Source: Bacillota bacterium (GTDB lineage Bacteria > Bacillota > Clostridia > Christensenellales > CAG-138). From it: a stretch of 64,000 nucleotides of DNA. Shown here piece by piece: positions 16,604-24,784 of the stretch. The first letter of the stretch is position 1, and each line of letters starts with the position of its first letter. The notes under the pieces are model-generated. The model searched no databases, was not told where the DNA came from, and was given only the letters and a program-made list of their open reading frames with translations. Where the stretch lies: NCBI GenBank assembly GCA_023400985.1, contig JAEXEN010000027.1:186001-250000 (forward strand), written 5' to 3'. The position numbers and the translations under genes are program-made.

Positions 16604-17815
16604 TTAAAGCCGTACGCCGGTAAAGGCAGCTTCGATGCGGTCGCAGGCCTCATCCAGTTCCGCATAGCTTATCACGATCGGCGGGGCGAAGCGTATGGTG
16701 CGTTCGTGCGTTTCCTTGGCAAGTATGCCGTTTTCGATCAGGCTTTTTACATAGCCTGAGGCAGAGCGGGAAAGCTCCATTCCGATAAGCAGCCCCCTGC
16801 CGCGAATTTCAACGATATCGCCGTTTTTTATGGCGTTTAACCTTTTCGCAAAATACGCGCCCTTTTCCCTTGCCATTTGAGCATATCCGTCGCGCACCAG
16901 AATTTCCATCGCCTTGATGGCGACCGCACAAGCAAGGGGGTTTCCTCCGAAAGTAGAGCCGTGAGAGCCCGGGGTAAAGACGCCGAGGATATCCGAATTT
17001 GCCGCGATGGCGGATACCGGCATAATGCCGCCGCCCAGCGCTTTTCCCAAGATATATATATCGGGCTCCACGTTTTCATGGCCACACGCAAACATATTGC
17101 CGGTACGGGCAAAGCCCGTCTGAACCTCGTCGGCGATCATCAAAATGTTGTGCCGCGTGCAGATGTCGCGCACGGCGGACAAATAGCCGTTCGGAGGTAC
17201 GATAACGCCCGCCTCCCCCTGAATCGGCTCCACCAAAAAGGCGGCCGTGTTTTTATTGACCGCGTCTTCAAGAGCCTGCGCGTCGCCGTAAGGAATGATC
17301 CTGAACCCCGGCGTATAAGGCCCGTAGCCGCCGCGAGCATCCTCGTCAGCCGAAAACGAAACGATGGATATGGTGCGCCCATGGAAGTTGCCGTCGCAAA
17401 CAACGATCTCCTGCTCTCCGTTTTTGATGCCCTTTGCAGAAGCGCCCCAGCGGCGCGCGGTTTTGAGCGCGGTTTCGACCGCCTCCGCGCCCGTATTCAT
17501 AGGCAGTACCATATCTTTTCCCGTGAGTCCGCAAAGCGCTTCATAAAAGTCCCCGAGAAGCGGGTTATGAAAAGCCCGTGAGGTCAGCGTCAGCTTTCCC
17601 AACTGCGCCTGCGCCGTTTTTACAAGTTCGGGGTGGCAATGGCCGAAATTGAGCGCGGAATACGCTGAAAGCATATCGAAGTATGGCTTGCCGTCCACGT
17701 CGTATGCCACACAGCCTTTGGCATGGTCGATCACCACTTCCTTGGGTGCATAATTTCGCGCTCCAAAGCGATTTGCTTTTTCGATGATTTTCTGTGCAGC
17801 CGGACTTTTAAACAT
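16604..17815 (-). CDS. rocD: Ornithine aminotransferase
   Basis: 403 residues, a full-length class III PLP aminotransferase. Ornithine-aminotransferase signatures are MLSAYSALNFGHCHPEL, NTGAEAVETALKTARRWG, GNFHGRT, VEPIQGEAGVIVPPNGYL, ADEVQTGFARTG and GSTFGGNPLACAV. The PLP lysine is in ILGKALGGG, near residue 256. It converts L-ornithine and 2-oxoglutarate to glutamate semialdehyde and glutamate, linking arginine/ornithine breakdown to proline and glutamate. The 340-base leader holds a cobalamin riboswitch and terminator, unusual for this gene. The ATG has GAAAGGCGAG upstream. Confidence 0.93.
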   Translation of the reverse strand: MFKSPAAQKIIEKANRFGARNYAPKEVVIDHAKGCVAYDVDGKPYFDMLSAYSALNFGHCHPELVKTAQAQLGKLTLTSRAFHNPLLGDFYEALCGLTGKDMVLPMNTGAEAVETALKTARRWGASAKGIKNGEQEIVVCDGNFHGRTISIVSFSADEDARGGYGPYTPGFRIIPYGDAQALEDAVNKNTAAFLVEPIQGEAGVIVPPNGYLSAVRDICTRHNILMIADEVQTGFARTGNMFACGHENVEPDIYILGKALGGGIMPVSAIAANSDILGVFTPGSHGSTFGGNPLACAVAIKAMEILVRDGYAQMAREKGAYFAKRLNAIKNGDIVEIRGRGLLIGMELSRSASGYVKSLIENGILAKETHERTIRFAPPIVISYAELDEACDRIEAAFTGVRL

Positions 17816-17840
17816 ATTTTTCTCGCCTTTCTATGTAATG

Positions 17841-17881
17841 AATAAAGAAAAGCTGTGATGACCCGAGTGGGTCATCACAGC
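17841..17881 (-). terminator. Riboswitch expression platform: intrinsic terminator before rocD
   Basis: Read on the minus strand, a perfect 12-bp stem (CTGTGATGACCC, four-base loop, GGGTCATCACAG) is followed by CTTTTCTTTATT. It lies between the cobalamin aptamer and the rocD ATG at 17815, so premature termination is the expected off-state when coenzyme B12 is bound. Confidence 0.85.
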
Positions 17882-17934
17882 CGTTTTTCTGTGCATGCGG
17901 ATAACAACGCTCCCTGCCTTAAGCAGGCGCCTAT

Positions 17935-18118
17935 CCGTATTTGCCTCTTCGTAGGTCTTCTGACTTACGCATCCGGAAGCAAAACTTCCTCGTCCGTGCC
18001 CAGCCTTCCCGGTTTCCCAGTGACCGATTTTCATCGCGGGCAGCGGCCTCAACGTTTACAGCGGCGGTTACCGTAGGGACTTTCACCCTGTTCCCTTGTT
18101 CATCCACGCGGACTTCTA
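17935..18118 (-). ncRNA. Cobalamin riboswitch
   Basis: The minus strand carries the class I cobalamin aptamer landmarks in order: GGGAACAGGGTGAAAGTCCC, then ACGGTAACCGCCGCTGTAA, the B12-box-like GGTCACTGG, GGGAAGGC, a GAGGAAGTTTTGCTTCCGGAT arm, and GTCAGAAGACCTACG near the 3' end. Boundaries are approximate to about 10 bases. It follows a consensus promoter and precedes a terminator and rocD. Cobalamin riboswitches normally switch genes off when adenosylcobalamin is plentiful, so rocD and the sseB-like gene should be made when B12 is scarce. Confidence 0.92.
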
Positions 18119-18162
18119 TGCGCCGCGGGGCCACAAAAAGGTTTTTTTAAATTTGTGAATCC

Positions 18163-18191
18163 ATTATATTCTCCGCGCGCTTCTGTGTCAA
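18163..18191 (-). promoter_or_regulatory. Consensus sigma-A promoter for the riboswitch-rocD transcript
   Basis: On the minus strand TTGACA (18191-18186) and TATAAT (18168-18163) are perfect matches with a 17-bp spacer. Transcription should start near 18156, just upstream of the aptamer. Confidence 0.85.
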
Positions 18192-18216
18192 TGCGCCCCA
18201 AAAGCACAACGAAATC

Positions 18217-18251
18217 TTGCGTTGTTTTCTCAATTGCGCTAAAGTATCCCC
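18217..18251 (+). promoter_or_regulatory. Promoter with almost no leader before ygiQ-like gene
   Basis: TTGCGT (18217-18222), a 17-bp spacer and TAAAGT (18240-18245) are followed by only six bases before the ATG at 18252. No Shine-Dalgarno is present, so the mRNA is probably leaderless. The same -10 to ATG distance occurs at 57169-57181. Confidence 0.6.
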
Positions 18252-20171
18252 ATGGAACAAGCCGTAAAAAACATCTATATTTCCTTGCCGCTTCCCATGA
18301 CGCGCAAGGAACTCGACGAACGCAATATAGCTGAGCTCGATTTCGTGCTGATATCGGGCGACGCATATATCGATCATCCGAGCTTCGGCCCGGCCATCAT
18401 AGGACGGACGCTTGAGAGCCGCGGCTATACGGTGGGGATCATCGCACAGCCGAACTGGCATGGCCCGGAGGCATTTCGCGCTTTGGGCAAGCCGCGCCTC
18501 GCGTTTTTGATCACCTCCGGCAATATGGATTCCATGGTCAACCATTATACCGCTTCCCGTAAAAGGCGGAACGACGACGCCTACACCTCCGGCGGTAAAA
18601 CGGGCGCGCGGCCGGACCGTGCGGCGACCGTGTACGCAAACCGCGCGCGGGAGGCGTACAAAGGCGTGCCCGTCATTTTGGGCGGCATCGAAGCGAGCCT
18701 CCGCAGGTTTGCGCATTACGACTACTGGGACGATAAGGTACGCCGTAGCATCCTCGTCGATTCCGCGGCGGACTTTGCGGTGTACGGGATGGGCGAGCGG
18801 GCTGTCGTGGAGCTTGCCGACGCGCTCGATTCCGGATTGAAACCCCGTGATATCACCTATGTGGCCGGCACGGCCTTCAAGGCGCAGAGCCTTGAAAACA
18901 TCTACGACTATACGATGATCGGGAGCTTCGATGAGGTAAGTTCCGATAAAAAGGCCTATGCACGCGCTTTTTTGACGCAGTATGAGGAGCAGGACCCCAT
19001 ACGGGGTAAAAGGCTTGTGCAAAAGCACGGGAACGAATATGTGGTAGTGAACCCGCCCGCCATGCCGCTTGACCAAATCGAGCTCGACGAGGTATATGCG
19101 CTCCCCTATACCAGGAAGCCGCACCCAAGCTATACCGCGCACATACCGGCGCTCGACGAGGTGGAGTTTTCGCTCACTTCCTGCCGCGGCTGCTTCGGCG
19201 CGTGCTCGTTTTGCGCGCTTACATTCCATCAGGGCCGCATCGTACAATCCAGAAGCCATGCTTCGCTCGTGGGGGAGGCGAAGCTTCTCGTAGAACAGCC
19301 CGATTTCAAGGGTTACATCCACGACGTAGGCGGCCCCACGGCCAACTTCCGCCGCCCCGCCTGCGCGCGCCAGTTGAAAGAGGGTGCGTGTAAGAATAGA
19401 CAATGTCTCGGCTTCCATGCCTGCAAGCGGGTGGACGCGGATCATTCAGACTATGTGGTGCTCTTAAGGAAGCTTCGCGATGTACAGGGCGTGAAGCGCG
19501 TATTCGTGCGCTCGGGCGTACGCTACGATTACGCCATGCTCGATAAAAACGACGCGTTTCTGCGCGAATTGGTCGCTCATCATGTGAGTGGGCAACTCAA
19601 AGTTGCGCCGGAGCATGTGGACGATAAGGTTTTGAAGCTCATGGGAAAGCCTTCCGCCGAGCTTTACGAGCGGTTTTTGCAAAAGTACGGTTCGATCAAC
19701 CGCGCTTTAGGCAAGGAGCAGTTCATCGTGCCGTATTTCATGAGCTCGCATCCGGGAAGCGATCTAACTAGCGCCGTGAAGCTCGCTTTATTTTTAAAAC
19801 GCACGGGCCAGCGCCCCGAGCAGGTGCAGGATTTTTACCCTACCCCAGGCACGCTCTCCACCTGTATGTATTTTACCGGCTTCGACCCGCGTACTATGGA
19901 GCAGGTATATGTGCCGCGAAGCTACGAGGAAAAGGCCATGCAGCGGGCGCTTATGCAGTATTTCATGCCACAGTACCGCGCTATGGCGAGGAAAGCCCTC
20001 ATAAAAGCGGGCCGCGAGGATCTCATCGGCTACGGCAAAGACGCCCTCGTACCGCCTGAACGTGAGAAGCGGGAAGCCCCGCTAACTAGGAGCGCGCCCG
20101 CCGCGCAAAAGGGGCGGGAGAGAATAAGAAGAAAAAACCATGCGCCGCGGGAGCGGGGCAGGAACCGGTAA
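18252..20171 (+). CDS. YgiQ family radical SAM protein
   Basis: 639 residues. The radical SAM [4Fe-4S] motif is the CFGACSFC core (C-x3-C-x2-C) near residue 318 within SCRGCFGACSFCAL. The N-terminal ~300 residues have the family sequences ISGDAYIDHPSFG and PVILGGIEASLRRFAHYDYW. Other family hallmarks are VRSGVRYDYAM, LKVAPEHV and QVQDFYPTPGTLSTCMYFTG. A basic tail with RRKNHAPRERGR ends the protein. Substrate and product of YgiQ are unknown. It diverges from the cobalamin riboswitch transcript and appears to start as a leaderless message. Confidence 0.93.
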   Translation: MEQAVKNIYISLPLPMTRKELDERNIAELDFVLISGDAYIDHPSFGPAIIGRTLESRGYTVGIIAQPNWHGPEAFRALGKPRLAFLITSGNMDSMVNHYTASRKRRNDDAYTSGGKTGARPDRAATVYANRAREAYKGVPVILGGIEASLRRFAHYDYWDDKVRRSILVDSAADFAVYGMGERAVVELADALDSGLKPRDITYVAGTAFKAQSLENIYDYTMIGSFDEVSSDKKAYARAFLTQYEEQDPIRGKRLVQKHGNEYVVVNPPAMPLDQIELDEVYALPYTRKPHPSYTAHIPALDEVEFSLTSCRGCFGACSFCALTFHQGRIVQSRSHASLVGEAKLLVEQPDFKGYIHDVGGPTANFRRPACARQLKEGACKNRQCLGFHACKRVDADHSDYVVLLRKLRDVQGVKRVFVRSGVRYDYAMLDKNDAFLRELVAHHVSGQLKVAPEHVDDKVLKLMGKPSAELYERFLQKYGSINRALGKEQFIVPYFMSSHPGSDLTSAVKLALFLKRTGQRPEQVQDFYPTPGTLSTCMYFTGFDPRTMEQVYVPRSYEEKAMQRALMQYFMPQYRAMARKALIKAGREDLIGYGKDALVPPEREKREAPLTRSAPAAQKGRERIRRKNHAPRERGRNR

Positions 20172-20228
20172 ACGATAAACGGTTCGTACGGCAATTACAC
20201 AAACATATAAATATGGGGGAGATAGTGA

Positions 20229-21038
20229 ATGAAACCTGTACATTTTCCTAAGAGAGCGATTGCTATCGTGTTCTCGTTCGTGCTTCTGCTCATTTTTAGC
20301 GCCTGTTCAAAAAACGGCGGTGTTTCGGGCACGCTTGCCGGTTTTGCATCGTATTCCGACGAACCTGCTTCTTTATCTGTCGAAATTCCGCTGTCTGAGC
20401 AGCCGGATACATCATCGGCGATAACGGCAAGCGACGCTCCGGCAGATAATGGTGAAACGTCATCCGAAGCCGCCCTGCCGGGTATATCCCCGTTGAGCGC
20501 GTATCGGTCGGTGTTACGAAACGAGGCCGAGTTTTTCAGCACCGATGCCGGCAAAAATTTATATATAAGCCAATTAAACCAGGCGATCAGTCCGGAAGTT
20601 ACCGCGGACGTGACAAGCTTTGCAGTTATCGATATAGGACATGGAGGCACGCCGGCGGTAGTCCTGTCGGTCAACGCGAATGGTAACGGTTATGGCGTTG
20701 AAGTTTTAGGCTATCAGGACGGCATCGTTTATGGTTACACTTTTTCCGTAAGACAATTTGGCGATCTGAGGACCGACGGAACATTCGTATCTTCCGGCGG
20801 TGCGGCCGACGTTGGAATTTGCACGATTGCTTTTGATAAAAACACATATTCGATCGATAAATTTACTTATTGCGAATCAAATACCGATTCGGAAAACAAT
20901 GTGAGCGAGTCTTACTTTGTTAACCATCAAAGAGCCACGGAAGATTCGTATAACGCGGCTTTCAGCCAATGGCAGAAGATACCGTATGTAACGTGGTACG
21001 AGTTTACCGCCGCTAATATTGATACGAAGCTGTCTTAG
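20229..21038 (+). CDS. Secreted lipoprotein of unknown function
   Basis: 269 residues. A lipoprotein signal peptide ends in the lipobox FSAC (Cys near residue 23), followed by a Ser/Ala/Glu-rich linker to about residue 85. The rest is a soluble domain (VLRNEAEFFSTDAGKNLYIS, FAVIDIGHGGTPAVVLSVN) resembling repeat domains of many Clostridial surface lipoproteins that I cannot name. GGGGGAGAT precedes the ATG. Base composition is less GC-rich than its neighbours, so it may be a recent addition. Confidence 0.75.
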   Translation: MKPVHFPKRAIAIVFSFVLLLIFSACSKNGGVSGTLAGFASYSDEPASLSVEIPLSEQPDTSSAITASDAPADNGETSSEAALPGISPLSAYRSVLRNEAEFFSTDAGKNLYISQLNQAISPEVTADVTSFAVIDIGHGGTPAVVLSVNANGNGYGVEVLGYQDGIVYGYTFSVRQFGDLRTDGTFVSSGGAADVGICTIAFDKNTYSIDKFTYCESNTDSENNVSESYFVNHQRATEDSYNAAFSQWQKIPYVTWYEFTAANIDTKLS

Positions 21039-21439
21039 ATTCCGGCTTCACAAGAATTGCTTAAATCAGCGCTACAGCTCCGGTTTGCGGCGCAACCGGC
21101 CTTTTACCCATACCTAAAATGCAGGATTTGATTCATGATGCGATATATTATCTTTTATTATGGCGGTTCCTCTTTCTTTTTCGGGGTGAGTATGTTAAAC
21201 TCAAAAAGGCCGATTGTCGGATTTTTGTCAATGAAAAGCCGCTTTCGGTTTTATTGCGATGAAAACAGGAATGCGTCCAAAGCGATGAGGAATTCTCGAT
21301 GCGGGGCATGGAGCCGGGGCGAGTCGCAGCAGCGTTGCGTGGGGCTCAAGGTAACGCCGGACCGCGCGAAAAGAGCCGCCGCGACGATGCATTTATGTTT
21401 GTAATCGGCAGCATATCGTAAGGAGGGTTTCAATTCAGC
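21039..21439. other. Intergenic region with weak terminator, otherwise featureless
   Basis: About 400 bases. A hairpin (CCGGTTtGC/GCaACCGG) at about 21080-21099 followed by CCTTTTA probably ends the lipoprotein transcript. Beyond it I see no convincing gene; an 89-codon frame at 21135-21404 has no family resemblance and no good ribosome site. AAGGAGGG at 21420-21427 is the ribosome site for the nuoE-like gene. A promoter for the hydrogenase-type operon presumably lies here, but no convincing boxes were found. Confidence 0.5.
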
Positions 21440-21931
21440 ATGGCCGGTGAAAAAAACGCCCGCAAGGAACAATACGAAAAGCTCGACGCGATCATTGAAC
21501 AATGGAAAGGCGAACAAGGCGGGCTCCTTCCCATCATGCAACACGCGCAGGAGCTTTTAGGCTGCCTCGACGCCGAAGTGCAGGAGCATATCTCCCAAAA
21601 AACGGGCGTATCCGTCAGCACCATTTACGGCATCGCCACTTTCTACTCGCTGTTCACCCTTCAGCCCAAGGGTAAATATAAGATCGGCCTGTGTCTGGGT
21701 ACCGCCTGCTATGTACGCGGCTCGCAGGCCGTGATCGACGAGCTCTCTAAAGAGCTCAAGGTTGAGGTCGGGCATACCACGCCCGACGGTCTGTTCACGC
21801 TCGACGCCACGCGCTGCATCGGCTGCTGCGGCCTTGCGCCCGCGATGATGATCAACGACGAAGTGTTCGGCAGGCTCGTGCCGTCAGACGTCCACGGCAT
21901 CCTCGATCATTTCCGCGCAAAGGAAGCGTAA
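21440..21931 (+). CDS. hydC: NuoE/HydC-type thioredoxin-like [2Fe-2S] subunit
   Basis: 163 residues. The [2Fe-2S] ligands are visible as C-x4-C in CLGTACYVRG and C-x3-C in RCIGCCGLAP, in the usual thioredoxin-like fold, after an N-terminal helical domain (LLPIMQHAQELLG, GIATFYSLFTLQPKGKY). In bifurcating [FeFe]-hydrogenases or NADH-linked complexes this subunit relays electrons to the flavin subunit. Downstream genes supply a HATPase, a ferredoxin-like protein and NuoF, the usual Clostridial order. Confidence 0.92.
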   Translation: MAGEKNARKEQYEKLDAIIEQWKGEQGGLLPIMQHAQELLGCLDAEVQEHISQKTGVSVSTIYGIATFYSLFTLQPKGKYKIGLCLGTACYVRGSQAVIDELSKELKVEVGHTTPDGLFTLDATRCIGCCGLAPAMMINDEVFGRLVPSDVHGILDHFRAKEA

Positions 21932-21948
21932 TTAAGGGGACATAAACC

Positions 21949-22512
21949 ATGATCATGAAAGAGATCGCGCTCCATCTGCTCGACATCGTGCAAAATTCGC
22001 TGTCGGCCGGCGCGGATCTCATCACGGTTTCCGTTACGATCAACGAAGGCGAAAACCTCTTATCCGTGAGCGTTGCCGATAACGGCCGCGGCATGGATGA
22101 GGAAACGCAAAATCGCGTGGTGAGTCCCTTTTATACATCGAGGGATACGCGCAAAGTCGGCCTCGGCATTCCCTTTTTCAAGGAGGGGGCGGAGGGCTGC
22201 GGCGGAAGCTTTTATATAAGGTCAAAACCGCATACGGGCACCGAGGTCGGCGCGAGTTACCTTATCGATCACATCGACAGGCCGCCGCTTGGGGATATGA
22301 CCGAAACTATGCTGACCTTATGCGTTTGCAACGAAACGGTAAACTTTATCTTGCGCTATGCGCGAAACGATAAGGAATTTGTGTTTGATACGCGTGAAAT
22401 ACGCCTCGCGCTAGGTAAGGAGATCTCCTTCCAAGCGCCCGAGGTCATGGAATGGATCAAAGGCTATCTTGCCGAGGGAATCGAAGAAGTAAACGGAGGA
22501 ATGGTTGTATGA
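21949..22512 (+). CDS. Histidine-kinase-like ATPase of the hydrogenase cluster
   Basis: 187 residues. The GHKL ATP-binding boxes are present: N box (LLDIVQNSLSAGAD), G1 (VADNGRGM) and G2 (KVGLGIPFFKEGAEG). There is no dimerisation/phospho-acceptor domain or sensor, so it is not a complete kinase. Free-standing proteins of this kind lie between NuoE and NuoF in many Clostridia, where an assembly or regulatory role is suspected but unproven. The end overlaps the next ATG by 4 bases. Confidence 0.88.
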   Translation: MIMKEIALHLLDIVQNSLSAGADLITVSVTINEGENLLSVSVADNGRGMDEETQNRVVSPFYTSRDTRKVGLGIPFFKEGAEGCGGSFYIRSKPHTGTEVGASYLIDHIDRPPLGDMTETMLTLCVCNETVNFILRYARNDKEFVFDTREIRLALGKEISFQAPEVMEWIKGYLAEGIEEVNGGMVV

Positions 22513-22886
22513 AGTCGCTTCAGGAGCTGGAAGCAATCCGCAAAAAGACGCTTGAAACCATCAATCTGCGCAAGGAGCACAACGGCACGCGCATCGTTGT
22601 CGGCATGGCTACCTGCGGCATCGCGGCCGGCGCGCGGCCGGTGCTTGCAGCGTTCATGGACGAGGTGGCAAAGCGCAATCTGTCGGATGTCGTTGTCGCG
22701 CAAACGGGCTGCATCGGCGTTTGCCGCTTAGAGCCCATCGTGGAAGTTTTTAAGCCCGGCGAAGAAAAGGTGACGTATGTGAAGGTCACGCCCGATATGG
22801 TGGGCAAGATCATGACCGAGCACATCGTCAACAACCGCGTCGTGGATGAATATACCATCGGCTTCTATGAAGCCGGCAACAGGTAA
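22509..22886 (+). CDS. Thioredoxin-like (2Fe-2S) ferredoxin domain protein
   Basis: 125 residues from the ATG at 22509, overlapping the upstream stop. It carries ATCGIAAGARPVL near residue 34 and TGCIGVCRLEPIVEV near residue 66, giving three of the four usual cluster cysteines within the fold. The family sits between the HATPase and NuoF subunits in bifurcating hydrogenase operons and probably transfers electrons to the flavin subunit. GGAGGA at 22495-22500 is the ribosome site. Confidence 0.9.
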   Translation: MKSLQELEAIRKKTLETINLRKEHNGTRIVVGMATCGIAAGARPVLAAFMDEVAKRNLSDVVVAQTGCIGVCRLEPIVEVFKPGEEKVTYVKVTPDMVGKIMTEHIVNNRVVDEYTIGFYEAGNR

Positions 22887-22900
22887 GGGAGGCCCTCGCA

Positions 22901-24697
22901 ATGGAGTTTTATCGTTCGCAAGTACTCGTATGCACGGGAACGGGCTGCTCGTCTTCCAACTCGCACGGGATCGTGAAGAAGTTCGAAGAAGAGCTTGCTA
23001 AAAACCGCTTGGATAAGGAAATTAAAATCGTACCCACCGGCTGTTTCGGCCTTTGCGAAAACGGCCCTGTGGTGATCGTATACCCCGAGGGTTCTTTCTA
23101 CAGCCATGTCAAGCTGGAAGACGTTTCCCGCATCGTCAACGAACACCTTTTGAAGGGCCGCATCGTGCAGGACCTTTTATACAAGGAAAGCGTTGCGGAG
23201 GATCACAGCATCCGCTCGCTCGACCAAGTGGAGTTCTATAAAAAGCAAAAGCGTGTGGCTCTTAGAAACTGCGGCGTGATCGACCCGGAAAACATCGACG
23301 AATACATCGCTTTCGACGGTTATAAGGCGATCGAGAAATGCCTCACCGAGCTTTCTCCCGACGACGTGGTCGACATCATCAAAAAGAGCGGGCTTCGCGG
23401 GCGCGGGGGCGGAGGCTTCCCGACCGGCCTCAAGTGGCAGTTTGCCAAGGCGAGTGTGAACGACGTGAAATACGTCTGCTGCAACGCCGACGAGGGCGAC
23501 CCCGGCGCGTTCATGGACCGCAGCGTTCTCGAGGGCGACCCCCACGCGGTGCTTGAGGCAATGGCCATCGCGGGCTATGCCATCGGCGCGCAGCAGGGTT
23601 ATATCTATGTCCGTGCGGAATATCCCATCGCCGTCAAGCGCTTGCGTATCGCCATCGATCAGGCGCGTGAATACGGCCTTTTAGGCAAAAATATTTTCGG
23701 CACGAATTTCAGCTTTGATATCGATCTTCGCTTGGGCAGCGGCGCTTTTGTTTGCGGTGAGGAGACCGCGCTCATGGCGTCCATTGAAGGCGGCCGCGGC
23801 GAGCCGCGGCCCCGTCCGCCGTTCCCCGCCGTGAAGGGCCTTTTCGGCAAGCCGACCATCCTCAATAACGTCGAGACCTTCGCCAACGTCTGTCAGATCA
23901 TCCTCAAAGGGCCCGAGTGGTTCGCTTCCATGGGTACCGAAAAGAGCAAGGGCACTAAGGTGTTCGCGCTCGGCGGCAAGATCAACAACACGGGCCTTGT
24001 GGAAATCCCAATGGGCACGACGCTTCGCGAGGTCATTTACGAGATCGGCGGCGGCATTCCGAACGGCCGTAAATTCAAGGCCGCGCAGACGGGCGGCCCG
24101 TCCGGCGGCTGCATTCCCGCGGAGCACCTCGATATCCCCATCGATTACGATAACCTCATCGCCATCGGCTCCATGATGGGCTCCGGCGGCATGATCGTCA
24201 TGGACGAGGATAACTGCATGGTCAACATCGCCAAGTTCTTCCTCGAGTTTACGGTGGATGAATCATGCGGCAAATGCGCGCCCTGCCGCATCGGCACGCG
24301 CAGGATGCTCGAGATGCTCGAAAAGATCACCAGCGGGCGCGGCGAAGAAGGCGACCTTGAAAAGCTCGAGGTGCTCGCCAAAAACATCAAGGCGGCTTCG
24401 CTGTGCGGCCTCGGACAGACTGCGCCGAACCCTGTTTTGAGCACCATCCGATACTTCCGCGACGAGTACGAGGCGCATATCCGCGATAAGCGCTGCCCCG
24501 CAGGCGTCTGCAAGGCGCTTTTAAGCTACTACATACTTCCCGACAAGTGCAAGGGCTGCAGCCTCTGCTCCAAGGTCTGCCCTGTGGGTGCCATCTCAGG
24601 CGAGCTCAAGGGTGTATTTAAGATCGACCCGAGCAAGTGCATTAAGTGCGGCGCGTGCATGGAGAAGTGTAAATTCGGGGCCATCGTAAGGCAGTAG
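22901..24697 (+). CDS. hydB: NuoF/HydB-type NADH-binding flavoprotein subunit
   Basis: 598 residues. Domain order: N-terminal thioredoxin-like [2Fe-2S] (CTGTGC and CFGLC), FMN/NAD-binding core with LRGRGGGGFPTGLKW near 168 and CCNADEGDPGAFMDR, SLBB linker, [4Fe-4S]-binding CGKCAPCRIGTRRM near 457, and two C-terminal ferredoxin clusters (CKGCSLCSKVCPVGA, CIKCGACMEKCKFGA). This is the flavin subunit of NAD(H)-dependent bifurcating enzymes. No HydA (catalytic [FeFe]-hydrogenase) follows, which is unusual, so the partner must be elsewhere or a different enzyme. A long perfect stem-loop lies just after the stop. Confidence 0.95.
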   Translation: MEFYRSQVLVCTGTGCSSSNSHGIVKKFEEELAKNRLDKEIKIVPTGCFGLCENGPVVIVYPEGSFYSHVKLEDVSRIVNEHLLKGRIVQDLLYKESVAEDHSIRSLDQVEFYKKQKRVALRNCGVIDPENIDEYIAFDGYKAIEKCLTELSPDDVVDIIKKSGLRGRGGGGFPTGLKWQFAKASVNDVKYVCCNADEGDPGAFMDRSVLEGDPHAVLEAMAIAGYAIGAQQGYIYVRAEYPIAVKRLRIAIDQAREYGLLGKNIFGTNFSFDIDLRLGSGAFVCGEETALMASIEGGRGEPRPRPPFPAVKGLFGKPTILNNVETFANVCQIILKGPEWFASMGTEKSKGTKVFALGGKINNTGLVEIPMGTTLREVIYEIGGGIPNGRKFKAAQTGGPSGGCIPAEHLDIPIDYDNLIAIGSMMGSGGMIVMDEDNCMVNIAKFFLEFTVDESCGKCAPCRIGTRRMLEMLEKITSGRGEEGDLEKLEVLAKNIKAASLCGLGQTAPNPVLSTIRYFRDEYEAHIRDKRCPAGVCKALLSYYILPDKCKGCSLCSKVCPVGAISGELKGVFKIDPSKCIKCGACMEKCKFGAIVRQ

Positions 24698-24709
24698 AAA
24701 CAATTTATG

Positions 24710-24764
24710 CAATTGAAATGGGCATGCCGCAGCAGTTTACTGTCGCGGCATGCCCTTTCAATTG
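24710..24764. terminator. Long stem-loop after nuoF-type gene
   Basis: CAATTGAAA-t-GGGCATGCCGC pairs with GCGGCATGCCC-t-TTCAATTG around a 14-base loop, a stem of about 20 bp. There is no T-run on either strand, so it may act as an mRNA 3'-end stabiliser or weak terminator separating the hydrogenase-type operon from the next gene. Confidence 0.55.
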
Positions 24765-24784
24765 CGATGTGAAAGAGGTTCTAT

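Noticed and set aside
18147..19445. 432-codon minus-strand frame opposite the ygiQ-like gene
   Set aside because: Overlaps a conserved radical SAM gene and the riboswitch promoter; no recognisable domain or ribosome site.
21135..21404. 89-codon frame before the nuoE-like gene
   Set aside because: No ribosome site, no family resemblance and an unusual composition; treated as non-coding.
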